Assembly: GCA_017305535.1 (NCBI GenBank)
Contig: JAFKKN010000004.1
Location: 186,001 to 250,000 of the forward strand
Length of the DNA: 64,000 nt
Source: Hyphomicrobiales bacterium
Lineage (GTDB): Bacteria; Pseudomonadota; Alphaproteobacteria; Rhizobiales; Xanthobacteraceae
Direction of reading: 5' to 3'
The translations under genes and the position numbers were made by a program. This document shows positions 43,947-53,410 of this stretch, one piece after another. The notes below the pieces were generated by a model. It ran no database searches. It saw only the letters and a program-made list of their open reading frames with translations, and was not told where the DNA came from. The stretch's first letter is position 1, and every line of letters begins with the position of its first letter.

Positions 43947-44420
43947 AACGACAAGGCAAGATTGCAGACTTGGAGCGTGGCATGGATGTCACACACGGGT
44001 GGCATCTCGCAAACGCTGGATGTCAATTGAACCGTTGCGGTCCGGTGACATACACACGCAAAAGCGACCGGTAGGCCACGGCGCGCGTTGCAAACGATCG
44101 ATTTCCCGGTCAGTTTGTCGTGAACCATTCGGTGCCGCGCTGGTTGCTTGAGCGCTATGCGTGTATCCTGCGAATGAATCGCGGCGTACTCGCGATGTGC
44201 TGTATTTCGCGGGGCTTCATGTTCGCGGGACCACATCACGGAACCGCGCATCCACCGCAGTGTTAGGTTGCGGACAGTCAACGTGACAGTGTCGAGCGGC
44301 ACGAGCCGGCGATGTTGACACTTTGGCAAAGTCGCCGTGACAGGCTGCACGTACTTGGAACCAGAACTGCTCTCAACGCTGAGCGGTTTCGCCGAGAGGT
44401 TAGAGCGAAAGGTTAGAGGA
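43947..44420. other. Intergenic region before the L,D-transpeptidase
   Basis: A 474-bp gap with short A/T-rich patches and one TTGACA at about 44,315, but no clear -10. No gene or repeat was recognised, and no CtrA-like motif was found. Confidence 0.4.
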
Positions 44421-46553
44421 ATGCGGAACGACTCGACTGGCCGACATGGAATGAGCCGAGGTGGATTTGACCGCGTGCTGATGGCGGTCGCGGCGACATT
44501 CCTGACGGTTTCGGCCTCGAACGCATTCGCGCAGACCGCGCCGGCGCAAAACAACGCCGCCGAGCTGGCGATCGATGCCGCGGTTCCGGTGCCGGACACC
44601 AGCATCGTACCGCCGCCGACCGCCGCCGATATCACCGCGACACCGTCGAATGCGGCGGCCAGCACCGCCGCCGCTCCCGCATCGGCCGACAAGACCGAAA
44701 CCACCGCAAGCACCACGCCGGCCACCGCACCGGCTGCCAGCGTGACGACACCGGCGGCACCGTCCGACGCCGCTGCCCAGCAGGCCAAGGAGCCGGCTGC
44801 CGCGCCCGCCGCTCAGGAGCCAGCAAAAACCGCCAGCAAGGTCGCACCAGCCGACCAGCCTGTCGCCGACAAGCTGCGCGATACGCTGCAAACCCAGGCC
44901 AGCAAATTCTTCGATCGCAAAAACGAACGCGCCGCCGTCGAGAAATTCTATGCCGCGCGCGATTACGCTCCGCTGTGGACCGAGGGCGGCACCCTGACCG
45001 CGCGGGCCAAGAGCGTGGTGTCGCGCCTCAACGATGCCGCCGCCGATGGCCTCAATCCAGCCGAATACCCGGTGCCGAATTTCGGCTCCGCGACCGGCCC
45101 CGACGCGCTGGCGGAAGCCGACCTCAAGCTGACCGCAAGCATGCTGGATTACGCACGCCAGGCGCAGAGCGGCCAGATGCACTGGTCGCAGGTCAGCGCC
45201 GACATCCAGTATCCCGAACACCCGGTCGATCCCAACGAGGTGCTCGCCAACATCTCGACGGCGAAGGACGCCTCGATGGCGTTGCAAGCCTACAACCCGC
45301 CGCAGAAACTCTATAAGGAACTGCGCGCCAAACTCGCCGAGCTGCGCGGCCAGTCCGAGGGTCCGGTGACGCTGCTGCCGGACGGTCCGAAACTCTCGCT
45401 CGCCAAAAAGACCAAGAAAAATCCGAACCCGGTCGCGATGGAAGACGCTCGCGTCCCGCAACTGCGCGCCAAGCTGGGCGTCACCGAAAATCCCGACGAC
45501 ACCCATTACGACGCCACCGTCGCCGCCGCCGTGCGCAAGTTTCAGGCCCATGCCGGCCTGAAGGCAACCGGCGTGCTCGACGACCACACCGTGAAGGCGA
45601 TCAACAGCCCGAAGCGCGACCGCGAGATCGACACCATCGTCGTCAACATGGAACGTTGGCGCTGGCTGCCGCGCCAGCTCGGCGCGCCGGCGCTGGGCAA
45701 TGCCTATGCCATCCTCAACATTCCGGACTTCACGCTGAAGGTGATGCATAACGGTGCCGAAGTCTGGAAGACCCGCGTGGTGGTCGGCAAGCCCGGCAAG
45801 CACGCCACGCCGCTTCTGACCGAGACGATGAAATACATCACGGTCAATCCGACCTGGAACGTGCCGCCGTCGATCATCAACAACGAATACCTGCCGGCGT
45901 TGCAGCAGGACCCGACCGTGCTCGACCGCATGGGCCTGAAGCTGCAACAGAACCGCGACGGCACCATTCACATCTCGCAGCCGCCGGGCGAGCGCAACGC
46001 GCTCGGTCGCATCCGCTTCAACTTCCCGAACAAGTTCCTGGTGTATCAGCACGACACGCCGGACAAGAACCTGTTCTCGCGCGACGTCCGCGCGTTCAGC
46101 CACGGCTGCATGCGCGTGCAGAACCCCGATCAATATGCGTCGGTGCTTCTGAACATCGCGATGCCGAACGAGCACTACACGCCGGAGAAAATCCGCTCGA
46201 TGTACGGCAACAGCGAACGCGACATCAAATTCGCGACGCCGATTCCGGTGAACATCACCTATCAGACCGCCTTCGTCGACGATGCCGGCAAGCTGCATAC
46301 CCGCAGCGACATCTACGGACGCGACTCGGCGATGCTGGCGCTGCTGCGCAACAGCAAGAACAAGAACCTCGAAGCCGTCGTGGCCCACGCCCAGCCGAAT
46401 TATTCGCGGCCGCGCGCCCAGCTTCCGGTCGCGGTCAACGACCGCAGCGGCTACGATAGCGGCCCGAATTTCTTCGAGCGGCTGTTCGGCATCCCGACCC
46501 AGGCCCCGCCGCCGGCCGCCGAATACGGCCAGCGCCGAAGAATTTACCGCTAG
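44421..46553 (+). CDS. L,D-transpeptidase, YcbB-like
   Basis: A 710-residue exported enzyme. The N-terminal signal or anchor (about 16-40, VLMAVAATFLTVSASNAFAQ) is followed by a long Ala/Thr/Pro-rich linker (about 40-165). The peptidoglycan-binding-like helix region spans about 170-410 (KFYAARDYAPLWTEGG, VRKFQAHAGLKATGVLD) and the YkuD catalytic domain about 420-590, with the catalytic Cys at 563 in SHGCMRV and the TPLLTETMKYITVNPTWNVP segment. It makes 3-3 cross-links in peptidoglycan. The start is chosen at ATG 44421 with AAGG 8 nt before it. It lies just upstream of a MepK-like gene. Confidence 0.9.
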   Translation: MRNDSTGRHGMSRGGFDRVLMAVAATFLTVSASNAFAQTAPAQNNAAELAIDAAVPVPDTSIVPPPTAADITATPSNAAASTAAAPASADKTETTASTTPATAPAASVTTPAAPSDAAAQQAKEPAAAPAAQEPAKTASKVAPADQPVADKLRDTLQTQASKFFDRKNERAAVEKFYAARDYAPLWTEGGTLTARAKSVVSRLNDAAADGLNPAEYPVPNFGSATGPDALAEADLKLTASMLDYARQAQSGQMHWSQVSADIQYPEHPVDPNEVLANISTAKDASMALQAYNPPQKLYKELRAKLAELRGQSEGPVTLLPDGPKLSLAKKTKKNPNPVAMEDARVPQLRAKLGVTENPDDTHYDATVAAAVRKFQAHAGLKATGVLDDHTVKAINSPKRDREIDTIVVNMERWRWLPRQLGAPALGNAYAILNIPDFTLKVMHNGAEVWKTRVVVGKPGKHATPLLTETMKYITVNPTWNVPPSIINNEYLPALQQDPTVLDRMGLKLQQNRDGTIHISQPPGERNALGRIRFNFPNKFLVYQHDTPDKNLFSRDVRAFSHGCMRVQNPDQYASVLLNIAMPNEHYTPEKIRSMYGNSERDIKFATPIPVNITYQTAFVDDAGKLHTRSDIYGRDSAMLALLRNSKNKNLEAVVAHAQPNYSRPRAQLPVAVNDRSGYDSGPNFFERLFGIPTQAPPPAAEYGQRRRIYR

Positions 46554-46594
46554 GCCAAATTCGCTTCGATTGAACGAAATTTATCTGCAATATC

Positions 46595-46625
46595 AACGGG
46601 CTCCGTCATAGCGACGGGGCCCGTT
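46595..46625 (+). terminator. Hairpin after the L,D-transpeptidase gene
   Basis: AACGGGCTCCGTC and GACGGGGCCCGTT form a 13-bp stem with one G-T pair and a 5-nt loop. No T-tract follows, so it may be a weak or Rho-aided terminator. Confidence 0.45.
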
Positions 46626-46715
46626 CCGTTAACCATTGTCCACCTCGCCGCTGGGCGCGGGCTATTTTTTGCCATACTCGCTGGGCTAGGTTTCTTTCTT
46701 CAATCCGATTTGGGG

Positions 46716-46731
46716 GTAAATCTCGATTAAC
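46716..46731. promoter_or_regulatory. CtrA-box-like motif upstream of the DUF882 gene
   Basis: GTAA-ATCTCGA-TTAAC has a perfect right half and one mismatch in the left half. It is about 75 bp before the peptidase start, within promoter range. Confidence 0.4.
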
Positions 46732-46806
46732 CCTCCTGATTTAAGCCTCGTTATCCCTCTTTCGCCGCATGGGGTTGCGAAAGGGTTTTGACTGAACGTC
46801 CTCTGG

Positions 46807-48435
46807 GTGGGCTCATTCGTGCCGGTCGGTTTCGCACGCGTTCTCAAATCGCTGACCTTATCGCGCGCCGGTTATGGCCTTGGCCTGACGTCGCTGCTGT
46901 TGCTTGCCGGCGCCGGTTCGGTTCATGACGCCACCGCGTCGCGCGAAACCCGTACGCTGTCGTTCCATCACACCCACTCCGGCGAAGATCTGACCATCAC
47001 CTACAAGCGCAACGGCCGTTACGACGAAGCTGCGCTCAAGCAACTCAATCATTTCCTGCGCGACTGGCGTAACCAGGCGCAGACCACGATGGACCCGCAC
47101 CTGTTCGACATTTTGTGGGAAGTCTATCGCGACGTCGACGGCAAGAAGCCGATCCAGATCATTTCGTCCTACCGCTCCCCCGCCACCAATTCCATGCTTC
47201 GCCGCCGCTCCGCCCACACCGGCGTCGCGCGCCACAGCCAGCACATGCTCGGCCGCGCCATGGACTTCTTCATTCCCGGCGTGCCGCTGGAGCAGATCCG
47301 CTTCGCCGGGCTTCGCCTGCAACGCGGCGGCGTCGGCTTCTACCCGACCTCGGGATCGCCGTTCGTCCATCTCGATACCGGCAGCATCCGTCACTGGCCG
47401 CGCATGACTCACGATCAGTTGGTCCGCGTCTTCCCCAACGGCCGCACCGTCCACGTGCCCTCCGACGGCAAGCCACTGGCCGGCTATCAACTGGCGCTGG
47501 CCGATATTCAAAAGCGCGGCAAGGGCGACGACAGCTTCTCGTTCGAAAAACCCAAGAGCCTGCTCGCATCGCTGTTCAAGTCGAAATCCAACGACGAGGA
47601 TGACGAGGCACCGGCAAGTAACGCAGCGTCTTCCGGCAAGGCTTCCGCCGCCCAGCCCGCACCGGCTCCTGTCGTAACCGCGGCAGCCATCCCGGCCGAA
47701 CCTGTGCCGCTACCGCGCGCCAAGCCCGCCATCGCGGTCAGCTATCAAGTCGCCTCGGCGGACAACGTCGTCCCGACGCCCGCGCCCGCCAGACAGGAAG
47801 CGGTGGCCAGCACCGAACCTAAATTCAGGACGCCGGCCGATATCATCAATTCACGCGGCTTCTGGGGTGATACGCCGCCGACCAAGCCGAAGCAGGCGAC
47901 GCCGGCGCAGGTCGCCGCGATCAGCGCACGACAGGCGCTCTCCAACGCCGTCGATCCGCAGTCGACTGCCAGCATCGATCACGCCTTCCACGCCCTCGCT
48001 TTTGCCCCGGTGGCCTCACCAATTGATCGCGCTCATATCGTCGCCGCCAGCGCGCCGATCCCGCGCCATCTGCGCCCGCGCGCGGCCAAGCACAATCCGA
48101 TGTCCGTCAACGACGTGACGACCGTGGTGGAGAAAGGCCGTCAGGGTCGCGACGGCCGGATCACGGTGTCGACGCGACTGGCCTCGGCCGCGAAGGGCGA
48201 CACCGTCTGGATGCGCGCGATGATCCTGTCGCCGAGCGCAACCACGGCAATGTCCTCGACTGTCTTTGGCGAACCGGACATGGCGGCAATGCGGGTGCAC
48301 TTCGTGAAGCCGCAAACCACCGTCGCCGCGAACTTCTCCAGCGACCCGCACCCCGGCATGGTCTGCGACCGCTTCACCGGCACCGCTGTCGCCAGCCTGC
48401 CCACGGTCACCTTCCAGACCGCCGCTCTGCGCTAA
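46807..48435 (+). CDS. DUF882 peptidoglycan peptidase, MepK/YcbK-like
   Basis: A 542-residue exported protein. After a signal or anchor (about 15-42) comes a DUF882 domain (about 45-215) in the peptidase M15 superfamily. The zinc ligands are expected at H146, D153 (HSQHMLGRAMDFF) and H188 (FVHLDTG); SSYRSPATNSML precedes them. E. coli MepK cuts the 3-3 cross-links made by L,D-transpeptidases. The C-terminal half (about 225-540) is Ala/Pro-rich and disordered, and much longer than in MepK. The start is GTG 46807 or the in-frame GTG 46819. Confidence 0.87.
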   Translation: MGSFVPVGFARVLKSLTLSRAGYGLGLTSLLLLAGAGSVHDATASRETRTLSFHHTHSGEDLTITYKRNGRYDEAALKQLNHFLRDWRNQAQTTMDPHLFDILWEVYRDVDGKKPIQIISSYRSPATNSMLRRRSAHTGVARHSQHMLGRAMDFFIPGVPLEQIRFAGLRLQRGGVGFYPTSGSPFVHLDTGSIRHWPRMTHDQLVRVFPNGRTVHVPSDGKPLAGYQLALADIQKRGKGDDSFSFEKPKSLLASLFKSKSNDEDDEAPASNAASSGKASAAQPAPAPVVTAAAIPAEPVPLPRAKPAIAVSYQVASADNVVPTPAPARQEAVASTEPKFRTPADIINSRGFWGDTPPTKPKQATPAQVAAISARQALSNAVDPQSTASIDHAFHALAFAPVASPIDRAHIVAASAPIPRHLRPRAAKHNPMSVNDVTTVVEKGRQGRDGRITVSTRLASAAKGDTVWMRAMILSPSATTAMSSTVFGEPDMAAMRVHFVKPQTTVAANFSSDPHPGMVCDRFTGTAVASLPTVTFQTAALR

Positions 48436-48494
48436 CGCGAGATCAAGCGGACAACACGCCTGCCGTCATCCTGAGAGCCTCACCGAAAATGAGG

Positions 48495-48596
48495 CGTCAT
48501 CGTCCGCGAAGGCGGACGATCCAGTAATCCGGGCAGTCGCGGAAGATATCAGACTCGATATGGGTACTGGATACTCCGCTTTCGCTGAGTATGACG
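48495..48596. repeat. Palindromic intergenic repeat, copy 5
   Basis: Outer ends CGTCAT and ATGACG bracket CGTCCGCGAAGGCGGACG and the complementary CCAGTA/TACTGG pair, with a second arm ATACTCCGCTTTCGCTGAGTAT. The structure resembles the palindromes at 4,701 and 7,147 though the sequence is a different subfamily. Confidence 0.6.
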
Positions 48597-48644
48597 TTTC
48601 CCGTGTTGCGCGCCTTTGCGGAAACCGAACTCCCGGTCAGTCCC

Positions 48645-48914
48645 TCAGAGCATTCCCAGCGCCTGGAGATAGGTCTCCAGAATGGTTTCCTGCTCGGCGC
48701 GCTCGTTAGCGTCCTGCTTGCGCATCCGCACGATGGTGCGCAGCGCCTTGACATCGTAACCGTTGCCCTTGGCCTCGGCATAGACATCGCGGATGTCGTC
48801 GGAAATCGCCTTTTTCTCTTCTTCCAGCCGCTCGATGCGTTCGATGATGGCCTTGAGTTGATCCTTGGCAAATCGGGTCGCGGGCTCGTCCTTGACGGCG
48901 GCTGCGGTGGCCAT
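48645..48914 (-). CDS. gapR: GapR nucleoid-associated protein (DUF2312)
   Basis: An 89-residue protein that matches the GapR/DUF2312 length and pattern: [40 protein letters not shown], then [21 protein letters not shown]. In Caulobacter, GapR binds overtwisted DNA and supports replication and cell division. It is helical and forms an antiparallel coiled coil. AGGAG precedes the ATG. It is the downstream neighbour of DUF1244 on the minus strand. Confidence 0.93.
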   Translation of the reverse strand: MATAAAVKDEPATRFAKDQLKAIIERIERLEEEKKAISDDIRDVYAEAKGNGYDVKALRTIVRMRKQDANERAEQETILETYLQALGML

Positions 48915-49081
48915 CGTGCACTCCTACTTGAACTGAATATGATTGGCGGACGCCGGAAGCGCACCGCATTGCCGGGTGACACTCAAGAGTGGAGCACCAT
49001 TCGTCAAGGCGGCATGCGGCTCATCCACAGCGGCCCCACAGAAGAAAAAATCCCGAGGCCTCGCACCCCGTCATTGTGGCC

Positions 49082-49384
49082 TCAATGGCCCGCTTGCGCC
49101 TTGGCCATGGCGGCCAGTTGCTCCGGCGTGGCACCGCCCTGATATTTCGCCTTCCAGGTTTCGTAAGGCATGCCGTAGACCGCCTCGCGGCTTTCGTCCT
49201 TGCTGAGCGGAACGCCCTTGGCGTCGGCGGCTTCCTTCATCCAGTTGGACAGGCAGTTGCGGCAGAAACCGGCGAGATTCATCAGATCGATGTTCTGCAC
49301 GTCGGTTCGCTCACGCAGATGCGCCACCAGGCGGCGAAATACGGCAGCTTCCAGTTCGGTGGTGGTTTTCTCGTCGATCGCCAT
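49082..49384 (-). CDS. DUF1244 protein
   Basis: A 100-residue protein of the DUF1244 family, with VFRRLVAHLRERTDVQNIDLMNLAGFCRNCLSNWM and the C-terminal YGMPYETWKAKYQ. Its function is unknown; the Cys pair C-R-N-C at about 41-44 could bind metal. It is located next to gapR and DUF1036 in many alphaproteobacteria. Confidence 0.85.
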   Translation of the reverse strand: MAIDEKTTTELEAAVFRRLVAHLRERTDVQNIDLMNLAGFCRNCLSNWMKEAADAKGVPLSKDESREAVYGMPYETWKAKYQGGATPEQLAAMAKAQAGH

Positions 49385-49580
49385 GGTGCAACTCTCGTAT
49401 GAACTCTGGACGTTAACCCAAAATGGGTCCGATCACAGATTTTTCCACCTTGATGTGTAAAAAAGCGGCCTCGCGTGAAGGTTCGCACCTACATTCAGCG
49501 GCACCGGTCCGGTCACCATCGGTTGAGCCGGCCGCGTTGGTGCGCGCCAAATCGCCAATGCTTTGCTATAGCTGGACGGG

Positions 49581-50153
49581 ATGACCCGAGACGATTCTCC
49601 ACGCCGCCCGATCCTGCGCCCCCTGCGCGCCGCCATCCCGATGTGCGCCATTGCACTTGCCGCGATGTGCTGGTCGATCGCGCCCGCTCACGCGGACTTC
49701 CGGCTCTGCAACAACACCTCGAGCCGCGTCGGCATCGCGCTCGGCTATAAGGATGCCGAAGGCTGGGTCACGGAAGGCTGGTGGAATGTGTCGTCGCGCA
49801 GTTGCGAAACCCTGCTAAGGGGAACGCTGATCGCGCGGTACTATTACATCTACGCCCTCGATTACGACCGCGGCGGCGAATGGTCGGGTCAGGCTTTCAT
49901 GTGTTCACGCGACAAGGAATTCACCATCCGGGGGACCGAGAACTGCTTGGCGCGCGGCTTTGACCGCACCGGCTTTTTCGAAGTCGACACTGGCGAACAA
50001 CGCTCATGGACCGTCCAATTGACCGAAGCCGGCCAACAGAATCCCAACGGCGCAGCACCCGGCCCGCTGCCGGGACTTCCGAACGCCCCGCACACCACGA
50101 CGCCGGGAGGCCCCGGCCTGCCGCCAGCGACGCTGCCCGGGACCAAGCAATGA
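49581..50153 (+). CDS. DUF1036 exported protein
   Basis: A 190-residue protein with a signal peptide (about 18-38, AAIPMCAIALAAMCWSIAPAHA) and a DUF1036 domain (about 39-150): DFRLCNNTSSRVGIALGYKD, WVTEGWWNVSSRSCETLLRG and YYIYALDYDRGGEWSGQAFMCSRD. Several conserved Cys suggest disulfides in the periplasm. The C-terminal tail is Pro/Gly-rich. Its stop overlaps the ATG of pyk (ATGA), so the two genes are coupled. Function unknown. Confidence 0.83.
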   Translation: MTRDDSPRRPILRPLRAAIPMCAIALAAMCWSIAPAHADFRLCNNTSSRVGIALGYKDAEGWVTEGWWNVSSRSCETLLRGTLIARYYYIYALDYDRGGEWSGQAFMCSRDKEFTIRGTENCLARGFDRTGFFEVDTGEQRSWTVQLTEAGQQNPNGAAPGPLPGLPNAPHTTTPGGPGLPPATLPGTKQ

Positions 50154-51586
50154 GACGCCTGCGCCGCATCAAGATCCTTGCCACGCTCGGCCCCGCCTCC
50201 TCCGACAGCACCATGATCCGGAGGCTGTTCGAAGCCGGCGCCGACGTGTTCCGTATCAACATGAGCCACACGCCGCACGACAAGATGCGCGAGTTGGTCA
50301 ACACCATCCGCAATGTCGAAAGCAGCTACGGCCGCCCGATCGGCATTCTGGTCGATCTTCAGGGGCCGAAGCTGCGGCTTGGCTCGTTCGCCGACGGCGC
50401 GATCCAGCTTCACAACGGCGCGCGCTTCACGCTCGACTCCAATAAGGAGCCCGGCGACGCCACACGCGTGCAACTGCCCCACCCCGAAATTCTCGCCGCG
50501 CTGAAACCCGGCCACGCCCTACTGCTCGACGACGGCAAGGTTCGCCTGATCGTCGAGGAAGCAGCAGTGGATCACGCCGTTACCCGCGTCGTGATTGGCG
50601 GCAAGATGTCGGATCGCAAGGGCGTCAGCCTGCCGGATACCGACCTGCCGATGTCGGCGATGACACCGAAGGATCGCGCCGACCTCGAAGCCGCGCTGGT
50701 CGCCGGCATCGACTGGGTGGCGCTCTCCTTCGTGCAGCGCGCAGAAGATGTGATCGAGGCCAAGAAGCTGATCCGTGGCCGTGCCTCGGTGATGGCCAAG
50801 ATCGAGAAGCCGCAGGCGATCGAACGGCTCGCCGACATCATGGAGGTCTCGGACGCGCTGATGGTGGCGCGCGGCGATCTCGGCGTGGAACTGCCGGTCG
50901 AACGCGTGCCGAGCCTGCAAAAACAAATGACGCGCATGGCGCGCAAGGCCGGCAAGCCGGTGGTGGTGGCGACGCAGATGCTGGAATCGATGATCCAGTC
51001 GCCGGTGCCGACCCGCGCCGAAGTGTCCGACGTCGCCACCGCGGTCTATGAAGGCGCCGACGCCATCATGCTCTCCGCCGAATCGGCCGCCGGCAAATTC
51101 CCGGTGGAAGCGGTCTCCACGATGAATCGCATCGGCGAGGAAGTCGAACGCGATCCGACCTATCGCGGCGTGCTGACCGCGCAGCGGCCCGAGCCGGAAG
51201 CCACCATCGGCGATGCCATCGCCGATGCCGCGCGGCAGATCGCAGAGACGCTCGAACTCTCCGCCATCATCTGCTGGACCAGTTCGGGCTCGACCGGCCT
51301 CCGCGTCGCGCGCGAACGTCCGAAGCCGCCGGTGGTCGCGATCACGCCAAGCCTCGCCACCGGACGAAAACTGTCATTGGTGTGGGGCGTGCATTGCGTC
51401 GTGGCCGAAGACGCCCACGACCAGGACGACATGGTCGACCGCGCCGGCAGCATCGCGTTTCGCGACGGCTTCGCCAAGGCCGGCCAGCGCGTCATCATCG
51501 TCGCCGGCGTGCCGCTCGGCACGCCCGGCGCGACCAACATGCTGCGCATCGCCTATGTCGGGCCGAACAGCGACGCCGCGCAGTAA
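50150..51586 (+). CDS. pyk: Pyruvate kinase
   Basis: A 478-residue glycolytic enzyme that makes pyruvate and ATP from PEP and ADP. IKILATLGPASSDSTMIRRLFEAGADVFRINMSHT is the N-terminal signature, followed by the MAKIEKPQAIERL active-site Lys region, MVARGDLGVELP and QMLESMIQSPVPTRAEVSDVATAVYEGADAIMLSAESAAGK. ATG 50150 overlaps the DUF1036 stop codon. The C-terminal domain (about 350-470) is present but the allosteric site cannot be judged. Confidence 0.95.
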   Translation: MRRLRRIKILATLGPASSDSTMIRRLFEAGADVFRINMSHTPHDKMRELVNTIRNVESSYGRPIGILVDLQGPKLRLGSFADGAIQLHNGARFTLDSNKEPGDATRVQLPHPEILAALKPGHALLLDDGKVRLIVEEAAVDHAVTRVVIGGKMSDRKGVSLPDTDLPMSAMTPKDRADLEAALVAGIDWVALSFVQRAEDVIEAKKLIRGRASVMAKIEKPQAIERLADIMEVSDALMVARGDLGVELPVERVPSLQKQMTRMARKAGKPVVVATQMLESMIQSPVPTRAEVSDVATAVYEGADAIMLSAESAAGKFPVEAVSTMNRIGEEVERDPTYRGVLTAQRPEPEATIGDAIADAARQIAETLELSAIICWTSSGSTGLRVARERPKPPVVAITPSLATGRKLSLVWGVHCVVAEDAHDQDDMVDRAGSIAFRDGFAKAGQRVIIVAGVPLGTPGATNMLRIAYVGPNSDAAQ

Positions 51587-51787
51587 CGTGCCGCACGCCT
51601 AGGTCGATCCATCGCATCACCACCCTTGCGAAGCGCGGCTTCCGGGATCATTCTGCCTATTCTCTAAGCGACTTCGAACTGCTGGCTTCCTGTCCGGTCG
51701 TCAGCGTCGAGGTTGAAAGCGGGCGCGCGCCGGTATCCGGCCTCTGCCCGTCAAAAATGGACTGTGGGTCCAACAAGGAGGAGCATC

Positions 51788-52996
51788 ATGCTCGACAGAC
51801 GTCGTCTGCTCGCGGGCACCACCGCGACCGTCGCCACACTGGGCGCCGGATCTTTCCTCGGCTCGATCAAGGCCCTCGCCGAAACTGTCACGCTGCCGTT
51901 CGAGAACGGCGAGCGGCCGATGGCGAAATATCCGCAGAAACGTCCGCTCATTTTGCAGACGAGCCGCCCGCCGCAGCTGGAAACGCCGTTCTCTGTCTAC
52001 AACGAGGGCGTCATCACTCCGAACGACGCGTTCTTCGTCCGCTATCACCTCGCCGACATTCCGCTCGAGATCGATCCCGCGAAATTCACCATCGAGGTGA
52101 AGGGCAAGGTCGACAAGCCGCTCAAGCTGTCGCTGGCAGACCTGAAGAAAATGCCGGCGCAGGAAATTGTCGCGGTGACGCAGTGCTCCGGCAACAGCCG
52201 TGGCTTCTCGACGCCGCGCGTTGCCGGCGGCCAGTCCGGCAACGGTGCAATGGGTAACGCGCGCTGGAAGGGCGTGCCGCTCAAGACCGTGCTGGAGAAA
52301 GCCGGTGTGCAGGCCGGCGCCAAGCAGGTGGTGTTCGGCGGCCTCGACGGCCCGGTGAGCGACAAGACGCCGGACTTCGCCAAGGCGCTCGACCTCGACC
52401 ATGCTCGCGACGGCGAGGTGATGCTGGCCTATTCGATGAACGGCACCGACCTGCCGATGCTCAACGGCTTCCCGGTGCGCCTCGTGGTGCCTGGCTATTA
52501 CGGCACCTACTGGGTCAAGCACCTCAACGAAATCACCGTGATCGACAGCGTCTACGATAACTTCTGGATGAAGACCGCCTATCGGATTCCCGACAACGAT
52601 TGCAACTGCGTCGAGCCGGGCACCGCGCCGAAGGCGACCGTTCCGATCAACCGCTTCACGGTGCGCTCGTTCATCACCAACGTGAAGGATGGTGCCAAGG
52701 TGAAGGCCGGCGAGACGCGCCTGAAAGGCATCGCCTTCGACGGCGGCAAGGGCATCAAGGAGGTCGCGGTCTCGATCGACGGCGGCAAGACCTGGTTGCC
52801 GACCAAACTCGGCAAGAACCTCGGCAACTACTCGTTCCGCGAATGGCACACCACCGTCAAATTGCCGGCGGGCGCCCACGAGTTGAAGGTGCGCGCCACC
52901 AGCAACGACGGCAAGACGCAGCCGATGCAGGCGCTGTGGAATCCGGCCGGCTATCTGCGCAACGTCGTCGAAACCGTTCGCGTCACGGCAGCCTGA
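51788..52996 (+). CDS. sorA: Sulfite dehydrogenase molybdopterin subunit, SorA-like
   Basis: A 402-residue periplasmic enzyme of the sulfite oxidase family. A Tat signal (DRRRLLAGT, about 1-31) precedes the molybdopterin domain, with the Mo-ligand Cys at C133 (VTQCSGNSRGF) and RWKGVPLKTVLEKAG. A dimerisation domain follows (about 290-400). The strong AAGGAGGAG site supports ATG 51788. With SorB it oxidises sulfite to sulfate and passes electrons to cytochrome c. SoxC-like enzymes are an alternative, but the adjacent small cytochrome supports SorAB. Confidence 0.88.
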   Translation: MLDRRRLLAGTTATVATLGAGSFLGSIKALAETVTLPFENGERPMAKYPQKRPLILQTSRPPQLETPFSVYNEGVITPNDAFFVRYHLADIPLEIDPAKFTIEVKGKVDKPLKLSLADLKKMPAQEIVAVTQCSGNSRGFSTPRVAGGQSGNGAMGNARWKGVPLKTVLEKAGVQAGAKQVVFGGLDGPVSDKTPDFAKALDLDHARDGEVMLAYSMNGTDLPMLNGFPVRLVVPGYYGTYWVKHLNEITVIDSVYDNFWMKTAYRIPDNDCNCVEPGTAPKATVPINRFTVRSFITNVKDGAKVKAGETRLKGIAFDGGKGIKEVAVSIDGGKTWLPTKLGKNLGNYSFREWHTTVKLPAGAHELKVRATSNDGKTQPMQALWNPAGYLRNVVETVRVTAA

Positions 52997-53001
52997 GGAG
53001 A

Positions 53002-53343
53002 ATGACTATGAAAGCAACGATGCGCCTCGCTGCCGCTGCGCTTACGCTCGCGACCGGCATGGGCTTTGCCGCTATTGCCCAAACTAACGCCGAAGCCAAG
53101 CCGCTCAAGATCACGCTGCCGGACGACACCGCGGCCTTCAAGCCGGGGACCAACCGCGAGGTAGTGATGAACAACTGCACGGCGTGCCACTCGTCGGACT
53201 ACATCCAGACCCAGCCGCGCGGCCCGAAGTTCAAGAAGGATTTCTGGACCGCCGAGGTCAACAAGATGATCAAGGTCTACGGCGCGCCAATCGAGGAAGG
53301 CGATATTCCGAAGATCGTCGACTATCTGACGGAGAACTATTAG
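53002..53343 (+). CDS. sorB: Sulfite dehydrogenase cytochrome c subunit, SorB-like
   Basis: A 113-residue monoheme cytochrome c with a signal peptide (about 1-27, ending AAIAQ) and a heme motif CTACH (C59, C62, H63). M89 in AEVNKMIKVYG is a candidate distal ligand. The size and context fit SorB. It starts 5 bp after the sorA stop codon with a GAGGAG site overlapping the end of sorA, so the two form an operon. Confidence 0.88.
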   Translation: MTMKATMRLAAAALTLATGMGFAAIAQTNAEAKPLKITLPDDTAAFKPGTNREVVMNNCTACHSSDYIQTQPRGPKFKKDFWTAEVNKMIKVYGAPIEEGDIPKIVDYLTENY

Positions 53344-53410
53344 GACGGCTCTCCAGTCAATCGCGATTCAACACATATTCTCTCTAAGAAAAACAGCATT
53401 GGTGATGTGG

